The notes beneath the pieces are model-generated. The model was not told the origin of the DNA, did no database searches, and saw only the letters and a list, made by a program, of their open reading frames with translations. A program made the translations under genes and the position numbers. Below, piece by piece: positions 54,735 through 63,982 of a DNA stretch of 64,000 bases (positions are counted from its first letter, which is position 1; each line of letters begins with the position of its first letter). The DNA lies in the NCBI GenBank assembly GCA_965262665.1, contig CBDHFR010000004.1, forward strand, positions 2,480,001-2,544,000. Direction: 5' to 3'. This DNA is from CBDBND01 sp965262665. GTDB lineage: Bacteria; Pseudomonadota; Alphaproteobacteria; Rhodospirillales; Rhodospirillaceae.

Positions 54735-55010
54735 ATGAGTTTTCTGCCCGGTTGTGGAGCCAGCGACCACAGGTCTGGGCAGCTGCATTACCGATCCCCT
54801 TTATGGCAGCTCGGTATGACCGCAGCCTGTCCGTGACGATCGTGGCCAGCCAGCCTTGACGCTTGATAGCCTGCTTGAGAAACCTAAGCGCGGCTTTGCG
54901 ATCCCGCCCTTTCGTGGCAAAGACCTCAAGCCCTTCGCCTTCATGGTCAAGGGACCGCCATAGATAATGTCTTTCGTTATTGATGCGAACGAAAACCTCA
55001 TCAAACGGCT
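54735..55010 (-). pseudogene. IS6 family transposase internal fragment
   Basis: The translation DEVFVRINNERHYLWRSLDH continues through EGEGLEVFATKGRDR and TIVTDRLRSYRAAIKGIG to WLHNRAENSYQPF. This is the DDE core of an IS6 transposase, open throughout but without N- or C-terminus. It is diverged from copies A and B. Bases 55010-55121 beyond it encode a short unknown open stretch starting MTTAIAVPGNMVSTF, possibly the cut-off start of another gene. Confidence 0.75.
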
Positions 55011-55161
55011 ATCGCCTTGTATTTTTCCACGATGTAACTGTCATCAACGAGGCCGTGGCCAAAAAAATGGGTCAAAAACGTTGACACCATGTTGCCGGGA
55101 ACCGCGATTGCTGTTGTCATCGTGCCGTCTCCATTGTGCTTGAGGTCGGAAACGGCGGAGG

Positions 55162-55324
55162 GGCATTGTCAGACTAAATCTACTTGGTCGTCTCTCCCTG
55201 TCCCCTTTTGAGGATTTCAGGGCGCAAAGACATGTTTTGTCTGGCTTAGACCAGATAAGCGCTGGAGACGAAGGTGGCTCAACAACCGGAAATTTCTAAC
55301 ATACGATTTTAGTCTGACAATGCC
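55162..55324. mobile_element. 163-base IS6 derivative bounded by inverted ends
   Basis: GGCATTGTCAGACTAAATC at the left and its inverted counterpart at the right (TTTTAGTCTGACAATGCC) enclose only 163 bases. Inside, GGCTCAACAACCGG is part of the IS6 transposase (WLNNR). This is a non-autonomous, MITE-like deletion product that copy B could mobilise. Confidence 0.75.
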
Positions 55325-55451
55325 CTCTAACGAACGATATCATCCCAAACTGATTACAGAGGATCCATCTTCATTTCAACCAGATAAGGTTTTCGGAAGG
55401 GACACGTGAAGTTGGTCTTATCGTATAATTGAATCCGATACGGAGAGAGAG

Positions 55452-57017
55452 ATGGACGTCAAAGACAATCGTAATCAACCACTTGATCGCCGTTCTTTGA
55501 TAGTTGGCACCGCTGCGGCTGCGGCGGTTGTCGAGTCTGCGGAAGCAGCGAGTCCACGCACTAATTGGGATGAGGAATACGATATCGTCCTTGTCGGATT
55601 TGGTATTGCAGCGTGTTCCGCCGCCATCGAAGCGTTGGATGTAAGGCCGGATGCAAAAATCTTGATTCTCGAGAAAGCGCCTGAGGAGCACGCCGGAGGC
55701 AACTCCCGCGCCTCTGGTCAAGGCTTGGTAATCCCCAAAGACAAGGAAGCAATGAAGCGTTATCAGCGCAATCTGTCCTACTCGAACCCCGTTCCTGAGG
55801 ATTTACTCGAGTTTTGGGTCAGCGAATTGATGGACCTCCATCCCTGGATCGAAGAACGCGCTAAGGAAGCAAATCAAGAGTACGTGGTGTCTGAACCTAT
55901 CTATGAATTTGCCGACCTCGGTGCAAAGGCGGCTGTTAAAAACGCGGCGACCATATTGCCGCGTCCAGGTGGCCTGTGGGGAGCGTTTAAGAACAACGTC
56001 GACAAGCGCCCGGTGACGGTCTGGTACGAAAGCCCCGCTGTCGATCTGGTGCAAGACCCCGACACTCGGGAAGTCTTTGGCATAATTGTTGACCACGCGG
56101 GGCAAGAGATCTCTGTTAGAGCGCGTGGCGGCGTGGTTCTAGCCTGCGGCGGGTATGAGAACAACGATGACATGAAGCTGAACTACGCCGGGTGGATGGA
56201 TGTCCACGCTTTTGGTAGTCCCTACAACACCGGCGACGGTATTCATATGCTGCAACGGGCCGGTGCGGATTTATGGCATTTGCGCAACCGCATGAACTCC
56301 AGCGGGTTCCATCTCGCCATCAAGGTACCCGACTACGAGACCGCCTTCATGCGCGCCTTTCGGTACACTAAATATAGCTGGATCGAAGTGGCCGCCGACG
56401 ACAGACGCTTCGGCGACGAGACCTATCCTTTTAGCCGTACGCACTACAAATGGAAGCAGCACGGCCACTATGTCGATACCCTGCATGCCTGGGTGATGCC
56501 GGTGCACATGATTTTTGATGAGAACGTGCGCAAGAATTTCAGCCTAGGCATGAAGTGGATGACCTGGAATGCCGCCGTCCACGGGTATGAGTGGAGCGAA
56601 GACAACAGCAAGGAAATTGAAAAGGGCTGGATCACCAAGACCAATTCCATTGCTGAGCTCGCCCTTAAGCTGGGCCGGGATCAGGATCAACTGATTAAGA
56701 CGGTCACCGAATACAATGCTGCCTGCGCCGCCAAGACAGACCTCACGTTTAACCGGGATCCGTCAACGCTTGAACCCATCGTGACACCGCCCTACTACGC
56801 CATTGAGATCAAGCCGGGTCTTGTCTGCACGTCTGCTGGGGCGAAGCGCAACACTAAAGGCGAAGTTCTCAACCGCGCCGGCGAGCCCATTCCGGGTCTG
56901 TACGAGGCAGGCCAGCTGGGGTCCATGGTCGCCGATCTCTATCAGAACGGCACCTACCTGACCGAAGCCATGATCTCAGGTCGGTCTGCGGGCCGTAACG
57001 CGGTTTTGCGGGCGTAA
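55452..57017 (+). CDS. FAD-dependent fumarate-reductase-type oxidoreductase 2
   Basis: 521 residues. LDRRSLIVGTAAAAAVVESA at the N-terminus has the twin-arginine form of an exported protein. The FAD motif YDIVLVGFGIAACSAAIEA follows and the C-terminal flavin segment is GLYEAGQLGSMVADLYQNGT. The fold is the fumarate-reductase/3-ketosteroid-dehydrogenase group; no heme domain is present. ATG 55452 has GGAGAGAGAG upstream. It is related to the flavoprotein at 43050 but much diverged. Its substrate is probably an unsaturated acid, ketone or steroid, which is inference. It stands between IS relics on both sides. Confidence 0.88.
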   Translation: MDVKDNRNQPLDRRSLIVGTAAAAAVVESAEAASPRTNWDEEYDIVLVGFGIAACSAAIEALDVRPDAKILILEKAPEEHAGGNSRASGQGLVIPKDKEAMKRYQRNLSYSNPVPEDLLEFWVSELMDLHPWIEERAKEANQEYVVSEPIYEFADLGAKAAVKNAATILPRPGGLWGAFKNNVDKRPVTVWYESPAVDLVQDPDTREVFGIIVDHAGQEISVRARGGVVLACGGYENNDDMKLNYAGWMDVHAFGSPYNTGDGIHMLQRAGADLWHLRNRMNSSGFHLAIKVPDYETAFMRAFRYTKYSWIEVAADDRRFGDETYPFSRTHYKWKQHGHYVDTLHAWVMPVHMIFDENVRKNFSLGMKWMTWNAAVHGYEWSEDNSKEIEKGWITKTNSIAELALKLGRDQDQLIKTVTEYNAACAAKTDLTFNRDPSTLEPIVTPPYYAIEIKPGLVCTSAGAKRNTKGEVLNRAGEPIPGLYEAGQLGSMVADLYQNGTYLTEAMISGRSAGRNAVLRA

Positions 57018-57111
57018 GCTCAGCGGCTAAGATTCGATGGCACAAACCGCCGGAATCAAACGACGGTCCTCCTGGTATTCGGTTGGCGAAACCTGTGTCC
57101 CTTCCATTTAC

Positions 57112-57273
57112 CTTACCCGCCGGTACTCGTGATGCAACCCACCCAGGTGTTCACACCTAGAGATGGCGCCAACAAACTCAGCCGGTCTTGGAATGGGCGA
57201 GTCCTTGCCTAAGGAAAGGTGCGCCCGGGCGCGATTGTAGTATCGGGCGTAGTGCCTAAGCGTCCGCCGAGAA
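57112..57273 (-). pseudogene. integrase-type transposase, C-terminal relic
   Basis: The translation TLRHYARYYNRARAHLSLGK is followed by SPIPRPAEFVGAISRCEHL and GGLHHEYRRVR with stop. This is the end of an rve-type integrase transposase. Shorter copies of this end occur at 29916, 48682 and 51653. Only the C-terminus exists here. Confidence 0.72.
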
Positions 57274-57789
57274 AGTATTATAACATACTGAAACAGCAGT
57301 GTTTTTCATGTATTCTGTTATTTGTTCCCATAACGTTACCCATCAATGAGGCCTGGAATGGACGATAATACACAGGCACGATAAGGAACACTTTGCCGAG
57401 GTTCACACACCCACATGGACGACACGAATTCGCCCCCTGATCACCGCCACCGTGATCGAAGGGTGTAGCCGGCAACCGTAAATCTTCCATTTGTGACAAC
57501 TGAAAACTGAACATTTGACCGTTGTGAGTCGATGCTCGACGACCCGCGTTGTTGGAAATCTGGCAAAGATTGGGGAACGCGTAATTGCACAGATGGGATA
57601 CCAGAATGTTATCGAAGCACTATTTGGAACAGGGTGTTTCGAAGACTAACTGTCGAGACGCTTCGGGGTGAGCCGTGTGACGATCCACGAGTGGATCAAG
57701 ACGGGGGCCAGTTGGACCGGGACCTAATGGCGGGCAGCAACCGACGCCTGTAGACCGCCATGCGCTCCTCGCGGCTGGGGCCGGAAGTA
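57274..57789. other. gap without recognisable gene
   Basis: No coding sequence stands out on either strand. The DNA is a mosaic of short pieces; nothing could be assigned. Confidence 0.45.
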
Positions 57790-58084
57790 CCCGCCGATCG
57801 CTCAGGGCTGGCGCCGGGCGTGGGAGCACGTCGTTCCGTTCTTCGCATTCCCTGAGGCCGTCCGCCGGATCATATACACCACCAACGCCATCGAGGCCTT
57901 GAACTCGAAGCTGAGAAGGGCGGTCCGGACGCGCGGGCATTTCCCGCATGACGACGCGGCCATGAAACTGCTATATCTCGTTCTCAGCAACGCGGCCGAG
58001 GATTGGAAACGCTCGCCGCGCGAATGGGTCGAGGCGAAAAACCAGTTCGCCATTCTGTTCGAAGAACGCTTTCAGAGCGTCTGA
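57790..58084 (+). pseudogene. IS256 family transposase, C-terminal fragment 2
   Basis: The translation YPPIAQGWRRAWEHVVPFFA continues to RRIIYTTNAIEALNSKLRRA, then RGHFPHDDAAMKLLYLVL and EWVEAKNQFAILFEERF. This is the conserved end of mutator-type transposases (the Glu in NAIEALN). The rest is missing. It is a different subtype from the fragment at 50458. Confidence 0.82.
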
Positions 58085-58136
58085 ATGAAACCGGCCCGAG
58101 CACAGAATTCTAGATAGTCCCACGAAGATGAGCCAG

Positions 58137-58192
58137 ATCCTCCGTTAGAAAATACACTCACTTGTCCCATTTGTTCTGACAACGGACACACC
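58137..58192. repeat. IS3-type right-end repeat, second copy
   Basis: AGATCCTCCGTTAGAAAATA and the next 36 bases match 54543-54600 imperfectly, ending TTCTGACAACGGACAC. This marks the end of a second, otherwise lost, copy of the same element. Confidence 0.6.
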
Positions 58193-58274
58193 CGCACCCG
58201 CGGGGATGCCAACTTCATGTGAAGTCGTGCGGCCCCGTGTTTGCATGAGTCAGGTCACCCCGTTATCAACGCGA

Positions 58275-59033
58275 TCATCTCTGCACTGCCATCAACATGA
58301 CATCTAACTCGGGGACCATAAGGCAAAGGAACAGGACGGTGATCAATATGGGTCCTGGGGAAAACGCTCTCCTGCTGCTCCCGTGCCCTGCAATTCCGTA
58401 TATAACGCCGAACACCCCCACCAAGGGTAAGAACACGAGCCATTGCTCGGGCCGCAGATACAGACCCACGACTGCCAGAAATCTTACGTCTCCCATGCGA
58501 AAGGTGGGTTTGCCGGTAACCCTATGGTCGACCGTGCGCACGCCGAGGCCGGCAGCGAAGGCAATGGCCGCACCAAACAAACCTACCATTGGGTCGCCAA
58601 CCACAGCCTGCCGATAAGTGAGTGCCAGCGGAAGCAAGGCCAATAAGAGTCCATTCGGAAGAATCCCATGCTCCAGGTCCACCACAACCAGCGCTACAAA
58701 TACAGGAACCGCCGCCAACAGCAATATCAGTTGCAATAGGGAAGTAGAAAAGGCCGCCGCACCTAAAAAGGCAAAGGCGGAGGCAAGTTCGATCAGCGGA
58801 TAGCGAAAGGACAGCCCTACACCGCAGTAGCGGCATCTGCCCCATTGCGCCAGCCACGAGACGACAGGGACAAGATCCCGCCAACCCAACACATGTGCGC
58901 AGGCCGGGCATTTAGAGCGCCCGCGGGCGACGCTTTGTCCACGGGGCAGGCGATAGGACAACGCCGTGACAAAACTGCCGCACACGATGCCCAATCCCGC
59001 TATGACCATGAACTGCGAAAGACCTAAATCCAT
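58275..59033 (-). CDS. prepilin peptidase (type IV leader peptidase family)
   Basis: 252 residues with about eight membrane segments. The N-terminal motif GSFVTALSYRLPRG and the four-Cys cytoplasmic zinc loop (Cys42, Cys45, Cys67, Cys70; KCPACAHVL and RCRYCG) are complete. The aspartates are at VVVDLEHGILPN (about 119) and RMGDVRFLAVVGLYL (about 182); Arg replaces the first Gly of the usual GxGD. It would cleave and N-methylate pilins or type II pseudopilins. No pilin or secretion genes are nearby, so it was probably moved here. The product looks intact. Confidence 0.88.
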   Translation of the reverse strand: MDLGLSQFMVIAGLGIVCGSFVTALSYRLPRGQSVARGRSKCPACAHVLGWRDLVPVVSWLAQWGRCRYCGVGLSFRYPLIELASAFAFLGAAAFSTSLLQLILLLAAVPVFVALVVVDLEHGILPNGLLLALLPLALTYRQAVVGDPMVGLFGAAIAFAAGLGVRTVDHRVTGKPTFRMGDVRFLAVVGLYLRPEQWLVFLPLVGVFGVIYGIAGHGSSRRAFSPGPILITVLFLCLMVPELDVMLMAVQR

Positions 59034-59221
59034 GTTTCAACGCTGCTTCCGTGTCGGCAGACAATGATGTCAGACATCCGTCTTTGCAGCGCGTTTTTCA
59101 GAGCCATATTGACACCCGGCGGCACTGGTTGATCCGTGAGGCTGGTGACATCTGGGGTGCTTCTCTCAATCCATTTGGACAAACCAAGGAATGCTCTTGC
59201 GTCTCCCTTTGACACCAACTC

Positions 59222-61054
59222 TCACTCCTCAACCATGGCTTTGGCTCGCCCTCCGAGCTCTTGCATAACATAGAGCCGAAAGTGCTCCACGATGACGGAA
59301 ACGACTTGTTCTATGTTTACGGGGTGAAGCTCTAAGTATCGGGTAAGTGTTTTGGCCGCTTTCTTTCGCGGCACGTTGGGGTCGTCCTCCACCTGCTTTA
59401 TCAATCCGAAGAAGCGCCTATAGGTGGTGTAGTTTTGAAGCACATCCATGATGAAGCCTTCTTCAATGGCTTGGCGCATGGTGTATTCATGAAACGGTGA
59501 AACACCCGTCGGGCCGGGCTCATCAAAAAGCGTCTTCGTCTTGAACTTTGGCGTCGCCGTGAACGCGAAGAAACTAAGGTTCGGTTGACGCGCTCGTCTA
59601 AGGGAATCCCGCAACACTGCCGCTTTGACCTCGTCGGACAAGTCGTGGTCTTCCTCTTCTGAGAGCTGAGCGGCGATCGCTGCATCGATGCCCTCCTTGT
59701 TCAACATGCCCTTCAAGGCGATGGCAGTTTCGCCGCTCTGAGATGAATGTGCCTCATCAACGATGACGGCAAAGCGTTTCCCGGCCGTGTCGATCGTCAC
59801 CCCGGCTCCCTTTTTCTCCAGCGTGGAAAGTGCTTGTGAGATGAAAGGGAATTTCTGAATGGTTGTAATGACGATCGGCGTTCCCTGGGAAAGCGCGCGT
59901 GCAAGCTGCTGCGTGTCATCATCGATTTTCTCGACGACGCCGGTTTTGTGCTCGAATTGATAAATCGTGTTTTGCAGTTGTTGATCAAGCACGCGGCGAT
60001 CGGTGATGACAACGACGGAATGGAAGATCTTCTCGTCATTACGGTCGTGCAAACTCGCTAGACGGTGCGCAAACCAGGCGATCGAGTTCGACTTACCGGA
60101 GCCCGCCGAATGCTGGATAAGATAGTTGCGGCCGGAGCCATGCGCGCTTGCATGGGCGACCACCTTCCGCACGGAATCGAGCTGATGATAGCGCGGAAAG
60201 ATCATCGTCTCCTTCCGGACAGTGCGTACGTCCTTGTCTGTTTTGACCTGCTTTTCCTTCACTTCAAGGTGCATGAACCGTTGCAGGATTTCCAATAGAC
60301 TGTCGGACTGTAGCACTTCGTCCCAGAGATAATGGGTCTTCCAATTCCCTTCGACGGGCGAGTTTCCCGCTCCGTGATTGTGTCCACGGTTGAAGGGCAG
60401 AAAGTGGGTCTCTTTCCCCTTTAACCGAGTGGTCATCCATACCTCGTCAGGGTCTACGGCGAATTGCACCAGAGAACGTTTCTTGAAAGCGAAGAGAAGG
60501 TCGCGCTCGTCACGGTCCTGCTCATACTGGCGTATGGCATCAGCAGCGCGCTGCCCCGTAAGCGGATTTTTAAGCTCAGCCGTAACGACCGGAATGCCGT
60601 TTACGGCGAGCGTTACGTCAATGATGCAACGACGGTTGGCCCCATCCGCCTTTTTCATGACTGACGTGAAGTCAACCTGGCGCGTGATCGTCAGCCGGTT
60701 CTTGGCGTAGCTTTCGGCGGCCTCCGGGTTCATGCGCGTATTCGGCCGGAAATAGGCCATGCGGAAGGACTTGCCGTAGCACTTGAACCCATGGCGCAAT
60801 ACGTGAAGCGTGCCCTTCAGACCAAGTTCCTTTGACAAGTTGTCGAGCAAAGTCGTCTCCGCCTTGCCCCCGAGAAGAGTTTCCAACGCTTGCCATTTTC
60901 CTGGCTGGCTGTCCTTCAAAAAACCTATGACATCGACTGGAAAGAGAGCGAGAGTCTCGTCATAGTCGGCAGGTTTGCGCTTTGTATAGCCGCCTGTGTC
61001 AATTAGCCCAGCTTCAATCGCGGTTTCGAAATGGAGCTCTGTGTGCCCAGACAT
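59222..61054 (-). CDS. hsdR: type I restriction enzyme subunit R, 3'-truncated
   Basis: 610 residues of a motor-nuclease subunit whose homologues exceed 1000. The N-terminal nuclease domain has VDFTSVMKKADGANRRCIID and VVTAELKNPLTGQRAADAI (Asp and Glu-x-Lys). Then come the first helicase domain with HSAGSGKSNSIAWFAHRLAS (Walker A), FAVIVDEAHSSQ (DEAH) and FFAFTATP. The sequence ends LGGRAKAMVEE, exactly where homologues continue into the second helicase domain. ATP-driven translocation is therefore lost. ATG 61054 follows the stop of the preceding gene by four bases. The remaining 188 bases to the prepilin peptidase hold no supported gene. Confidence 0.88.
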   Translation of the reverse strand: MSGHTELHFETAIEAGLIDTGGYTKRKPADYDETLALFPVDVIGFLKDSQPGKWQALETLLGGKAETTLLDNLSKELGLKGTLHVLRHGFKCYGKSFRMAYFRPNTRMNPEAAESYAKNRLTITRQVDFTSVMKKADGANRRCIIDVTLAVNGIPVVTAELKNPLTGQRAADAIRQYEQDRDERDLLFAFKKRSLVQFAVDPDEVWMTTRLKGKETHFLPFNRGHNHGAGNSPVEGNWKTHYLWDEVLQSDSLLEILQRFMHLEVKEKQVKTDKDVRTVRKETMIFPRYHQLDSVRKVVAHASAHGSGRNYLIQHSAGSGKSNSIAWFAHRLASLHDRNDEKIFHSVVVITDRRVLDQQLQNTIYQFEHKTGVVEKIDDDTQQLARALSQGTPIVITTIQKFPFISQALSTLEKKGAGVTIDTAGKRFAVIVDEAHSSQSGETAIALKGMLNKEGIDAAIAAQLSEEEDHDLSDEVKAAVLRDSLRRARQPNLSFFAFTATPKFKTKTLFDEPGPTGVSPFHEYTMRQAIEEGFIMDVLQNYTTYRRFFGLIKQVEDDPNVPRKKAAKTLTRYLELHPVNIEQVVSVIVEHFRLYVMQELGGRAKAMVEE

Positions 61055-61057
61055 CAA

Positions 61058-61669
61058 TCAGATTTCCTGTATGGAGGTGTTCTCAAGATCAGCCAAGGGC
61101 TGTCCATCCACATCACTAAAGTGATAATAGCGAATGGAAGGATCCGCATTCAGTTGCCGATTGTCGTTGAGATATGGAGCAGGGTTTTCGTTTTCGGCAA
61201 AGACGAATTTACGCACTTTAATGCGGCGCTTATCGCCGGTGTAATGCTCTATCGTCCTCTTCAGGCTATGCACCCAACATGTTCCAGCCTTGAGCTGTGG
61301 CACGGTCTTCTCGGCGCTCAAGCTCTTGGATTTGAACTCGATGCAATCAGCGTGGAACGCGCGACCGTTGACATAAAAGATCACGAAATCGCAGCGCTTC
61401 GACCACGGCTTCACGGTATCGTCGAGAAAATGGTAGAGTTGAGGCTTCCGTTTGTTTCGTTGAGATTCAACCTGATCATGGTCTAGTTTGAAGACGAGCC
61501 CTGGCCCCGGCTGTAGCGGCCGTATCTTACGCGTCCTTGCGCGGGTGGCAGTGGCGGGAAAATACTTTTCCCGTAGGATCACTTCACCGGCCATGCCATC
61601 ATCAATGATATAATGATCGTTCACATAAGCCCGCAAATGTTTGAAATATGTCAAGGCATCTAAAGTCAT
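61058..61669 (-). CDS. small protein of type I restriction locus, possible nuclease fold
   Basis: 203 residues; I do not recognise a named family. A stretch about residues 93-118 (WSKRCDFVIFYVNGRAFHAD, then CIEFKSKSLS) has the Asp...Glu-x-Lys pattern of PD-(D/E)xK nucleases, but this rests on a short motif. ATG 61669 overlaps the hsdS stop (ATGA) and the gene ends four bases before hsdR, so the three form one operon. Such an extra gene between S and R is not part of the textbook hsdRMS set. It may assist restriction or limit it. Confidence 0.65.
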   Translation of the reverse strand: MTLDALTYFKHLRAYVNDHYIIDDGMAGEVILREKYFPATATRARTRKIRPLQPGPGLVFKLDHDQVESQRNKRKPQLYHFLDDTVKPWSKRCDFVIFYVNGRAFHADCIEFKSKSLSAEKTVPQLKAGTCWVHSLKRTIEHYTGDKRRIKVRKFVFAENENPAPYLNDNRQLNADPSIRYYHFSDVDGQPLADLENTSIQEI

Positions 61670-62769
61670 AGCGGCTCTGCGAATTGCCCTGTTACAGCTG
61701 AAGTAACAAGAGCGGCGCGGTACTCTGAGAGAAAGTCAATTGACCCTTGGATTTTATCTAAAGAAGTCTTCAGTCTTTCAATCTCGACATTAAGAAAACT
61801 AACAATCTCATACTGCTCATCAATTGGAGGTATCGGGAACTCGATAAGCGCGTATCTTGACGGATTGAGGTTGGCCTGACCAATACTTGGAAGAGCAAGC
61901 GTTCGCACGAGTGCCATGAGATCGCGAGTTCCCATAACATAATTGGCGTACTCCGGCTGGAAGTCCTTATTGAACCGAAAGCGAACCAGATAGGAAGCTA
62001 GCGACACGGGATAATCGGCGTCACCCCTGTAGATTGAAGTTTTGCCAACTAGATCGAGACTATTAGTGCGGTTAAAAACAACGTCGTTCGATTGGAGCAA
62101 AAGCCCTTCATCAACTTCATCCAAGAATCTAACGTCGTTAAAATCGATCTCGCCCTCAACGAGGTTTCCCATCCGCAGAATGGCGATTTCTCCAGCAGGT
62201 TTAAGCGATGCAGATACGCCATAAGTCGAACTCGCTAAGACTCGCTTGAGAGGGAAGATCTCCCAGTGTGCCGGGAGATCGCCGAGCCAGCCGACGCCGG
62301 AGGGTTTCAAGGGAGCGTCGTGGTTGAGGCCCTTGGTGACAGCGCGGGTGATTAACGCTTGGCGCTTCTCCGCCAGTCGATCGAGGAGAGCGCGTTTATT
62401 TTCAATCAGTGCGTCGATACGCTCCGTTTTCTCATCTAAAAACCGAGCAATTCTCCGCTGGGTTTCGAGGGGAGGAAGCGGGACCTCTATGGTCACAATC
62501 TCGCTTGCATTGATCGCTGGATAGCTTACGCCTACCGATCTAGAAACGATCTCGGAGACGAATGGATCCGACTTAACATACCATCCCAAGAAACTGGAAA
62601 CGACTTCGGAGCCAGGCCTCACTACGCAGAATCCCGTTGAAGCAACTAAATCGTCGGACGCCTGTTCGACCGTGGCAATAGCCCGCAAGTACGTTCGTAC
62701 AGTAGAAATCAGTATGTCACCACGTGGCGCTTTTCTACGCGCACGGCAAGGTGCACTATGGAAAGTCAA
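61666..62769 (-). CDS. hsdS: type I restriction-modification specificity subunit, 5'-truncated
   Basis: The frame holds the end of the first target-recognition domain, the conserved central helix (PLPPLETQRRIARFLDEKTE, RIDALIENKRALLDRLAEKR), a complete second domain and the distal repeat (FPIPPIDEQYEIVSFLNVEI). The first domain lacks its start: the coding frame continues upstream to about 62798 (GGIEEINRLTFHS), where IS481 copy 2 begins. The protein would read only half its target. No hsdM gene is present in the window, so the locus is non-functional. Confidence 0.87.
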   Translation of the reverse strand: MTFHSAPCRARRKAPRGDILISTVRTYLRAIATVEQASDDLVASTGFCVVRPGSEVVSSFLGWYVKSDPFVSEIVSRSVGVSYPAINASEIVTIEVPLPPLETQRRIARFLDEKTERIDALIENKRALLDRLAEKRQALITRAVTKGLNHDAPLKPSGVGWLGDLPAHWEIFPLKRVLASSTYGVSASLKPAGEIAILRMGNLVEGEIDFNDVRFLDEVDEGLLLQSNDVVFNRTNSLDLVGKTSIYRGDADYPVSLASYLVRFRFNKDFQPEYANYVMGTRDLMALVRTLALPSIGQANLNPSRYALIEFPIPPIDEQYEIVSFLNVEIERLKTSLDKIQGSIDFLSEYRAALVTSAVTGQFAEPL

Positions 62770-62852
62770 GCGGTTGATTTCTTCTATGCCGCCGGTAAAC
62801 TGTAGTGGTTCAGATGTGATCTGACAGTTGGCCGTTTTTCCGGCGGCCTCTG

Positions 62853-63627
62853 TTAGGTCAAGTTCAGTTCACGAACTTTTCCTTCCAGATTTCTTTGCCC
62901 TCGATCATGGTCTGGAACGGCGTTCTGCCGCAACACATTTTGCCCTGATGAGTGCGTTCCGTGTTGTAGTGATGTAGCCATTGATCCAGATCGTCCTGCA
63001 GCGCATCGACGCTGTCGTAGAGTCTTTTGCGGAACGCGACCTGGTAGAACTCCTGCAGTACGGTCTTGTGAAAGCGCTCGCGGATGCCGTTTGTTTGCGG
63101 TGATTTCACCTTGGTCTTGGTGTGGTCGATATCGTTGATGGCCAGGAAGAGCTGGTAAGAGCTGGTAGTCGTGCTTGTCCGCTCGCCCGCAGTATTCCGT
63201 ACCCCTGTCGGTCATGATCCGCAGCACAGGCAGGTCGTGCTCGTCATGGAACGGCAGCACCCGGTCATTGAGCAGGTCGGCGGCGGTGATCGGCGTCTTG
63301 GTGGTGTAGAGCTTGGCCTGCGCGACCTTGGAATAGGGATCGACATAGCTCTGCTGGTAGATCCGCCCCACCCCCTTCAGGGCGCCGACATAGAAGGTGT
63401 CCTGTGAACCCAGATAGCCGGGGTGGGCCGTTTCCACCTCGCCGCGGGCTTCGTCGTCGCGATTCTTCTTTTCCAAGGCCTGCACCTGGGCCTCGTATGT
63501 GGGCCTCGGTCAGGATGATGCCGTCCTCGGCGACCTTGGTCTCCAGCGCCTTCAGCCGGGCCTTGAAGTTGGCCAGGTCATGCCGCAGCCAGATCGAACG
63601 GACGCCTGAGGGCGAGACAAAGACACC
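62853..63627 (-). pseudogene. IS481 transposase fragment, frameshifted
   Basis: The core (GVGRIYQQSYVDPYSKVAQA, LRIMTDRGTEYCGRADKHD) and C-terminal end (NGIRERFHKTVLQEFYQVAF) are present. The duplicated unit AGAGCTGGTA at 63148-63167 shifts the frame after YQLLPALP. The N-terminal DNA-binding region is lost. Confidence 0.85.
63148..63167. repeat. 10-base tandem duplication in IS481 copy 2
   Basis: AGAGCTGGTA is repeated head to tail; copy 1 has it once at 49545-49555. The extra copy causes a frameshift. Confidence 0.88.
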
Positions 63628-63982
63628 TCCGCAGCACCGTTAGCGACACGCCCGCCACTGGTGAGGTGATTGACGGTGGACCGAAGAGGGGGTCGCCGTG
63701 TGGTCTCGGCGTCGGGTGAGTCGACGCCACGCAAGCCCTTATCCGGATCTTGAAAGGTGTTTTGGAGGGCGCCAAGGGGGGGCGAAAATGGGGGTGCGGG
63801 AAGAAATCTACGACAAACGTGCGCCTGGCTACGCTGGAGTTATAATGAATCCGGTTTCGAATTGATTACGCAAAATAGAAATTAGCTTTTATCCCGCAAC
63901 TTGGCATGGACTATTTCTAAAATATAAACAATGAGATAAGAGATTCTTGAGCCCCTGAAAGCCGATCAACGTATCAGAAGCA
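63628..63982. other. gap without recognisable gene
   Basis: Right of the IS481 break, the GC-rich first half and AT-rich second half show no supported coding sequence. Confidence 0.45.

Larger units (their letters stand above)
62801..63627 (-). mobile_element. IS481 family element, copy 2, truncated
   Basis: The left end TGTAGTGGTTCAGATGTGAT is identical to copy 1, and the next 820 bases are almost the same. Similarity ends at GACACC (63627), so the first third of the transposase and right end are missing. It carries the same 13-base insertion (63487-63508) as copy 1 and its own 10-base duplication (63148-63167). It interrupts hsdS. Confidence 0.88.

Noticed and set aside
54531..54788. 85-codon minus-strand open frame
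   Set aside because: Mixture of IS end sequence and the wrong frame of an IS6 fragment.
59024..59218. 64-codon open frame after hsdR
   Set aside because: Overlaps the prepilin peptidase start and matches no family I know.
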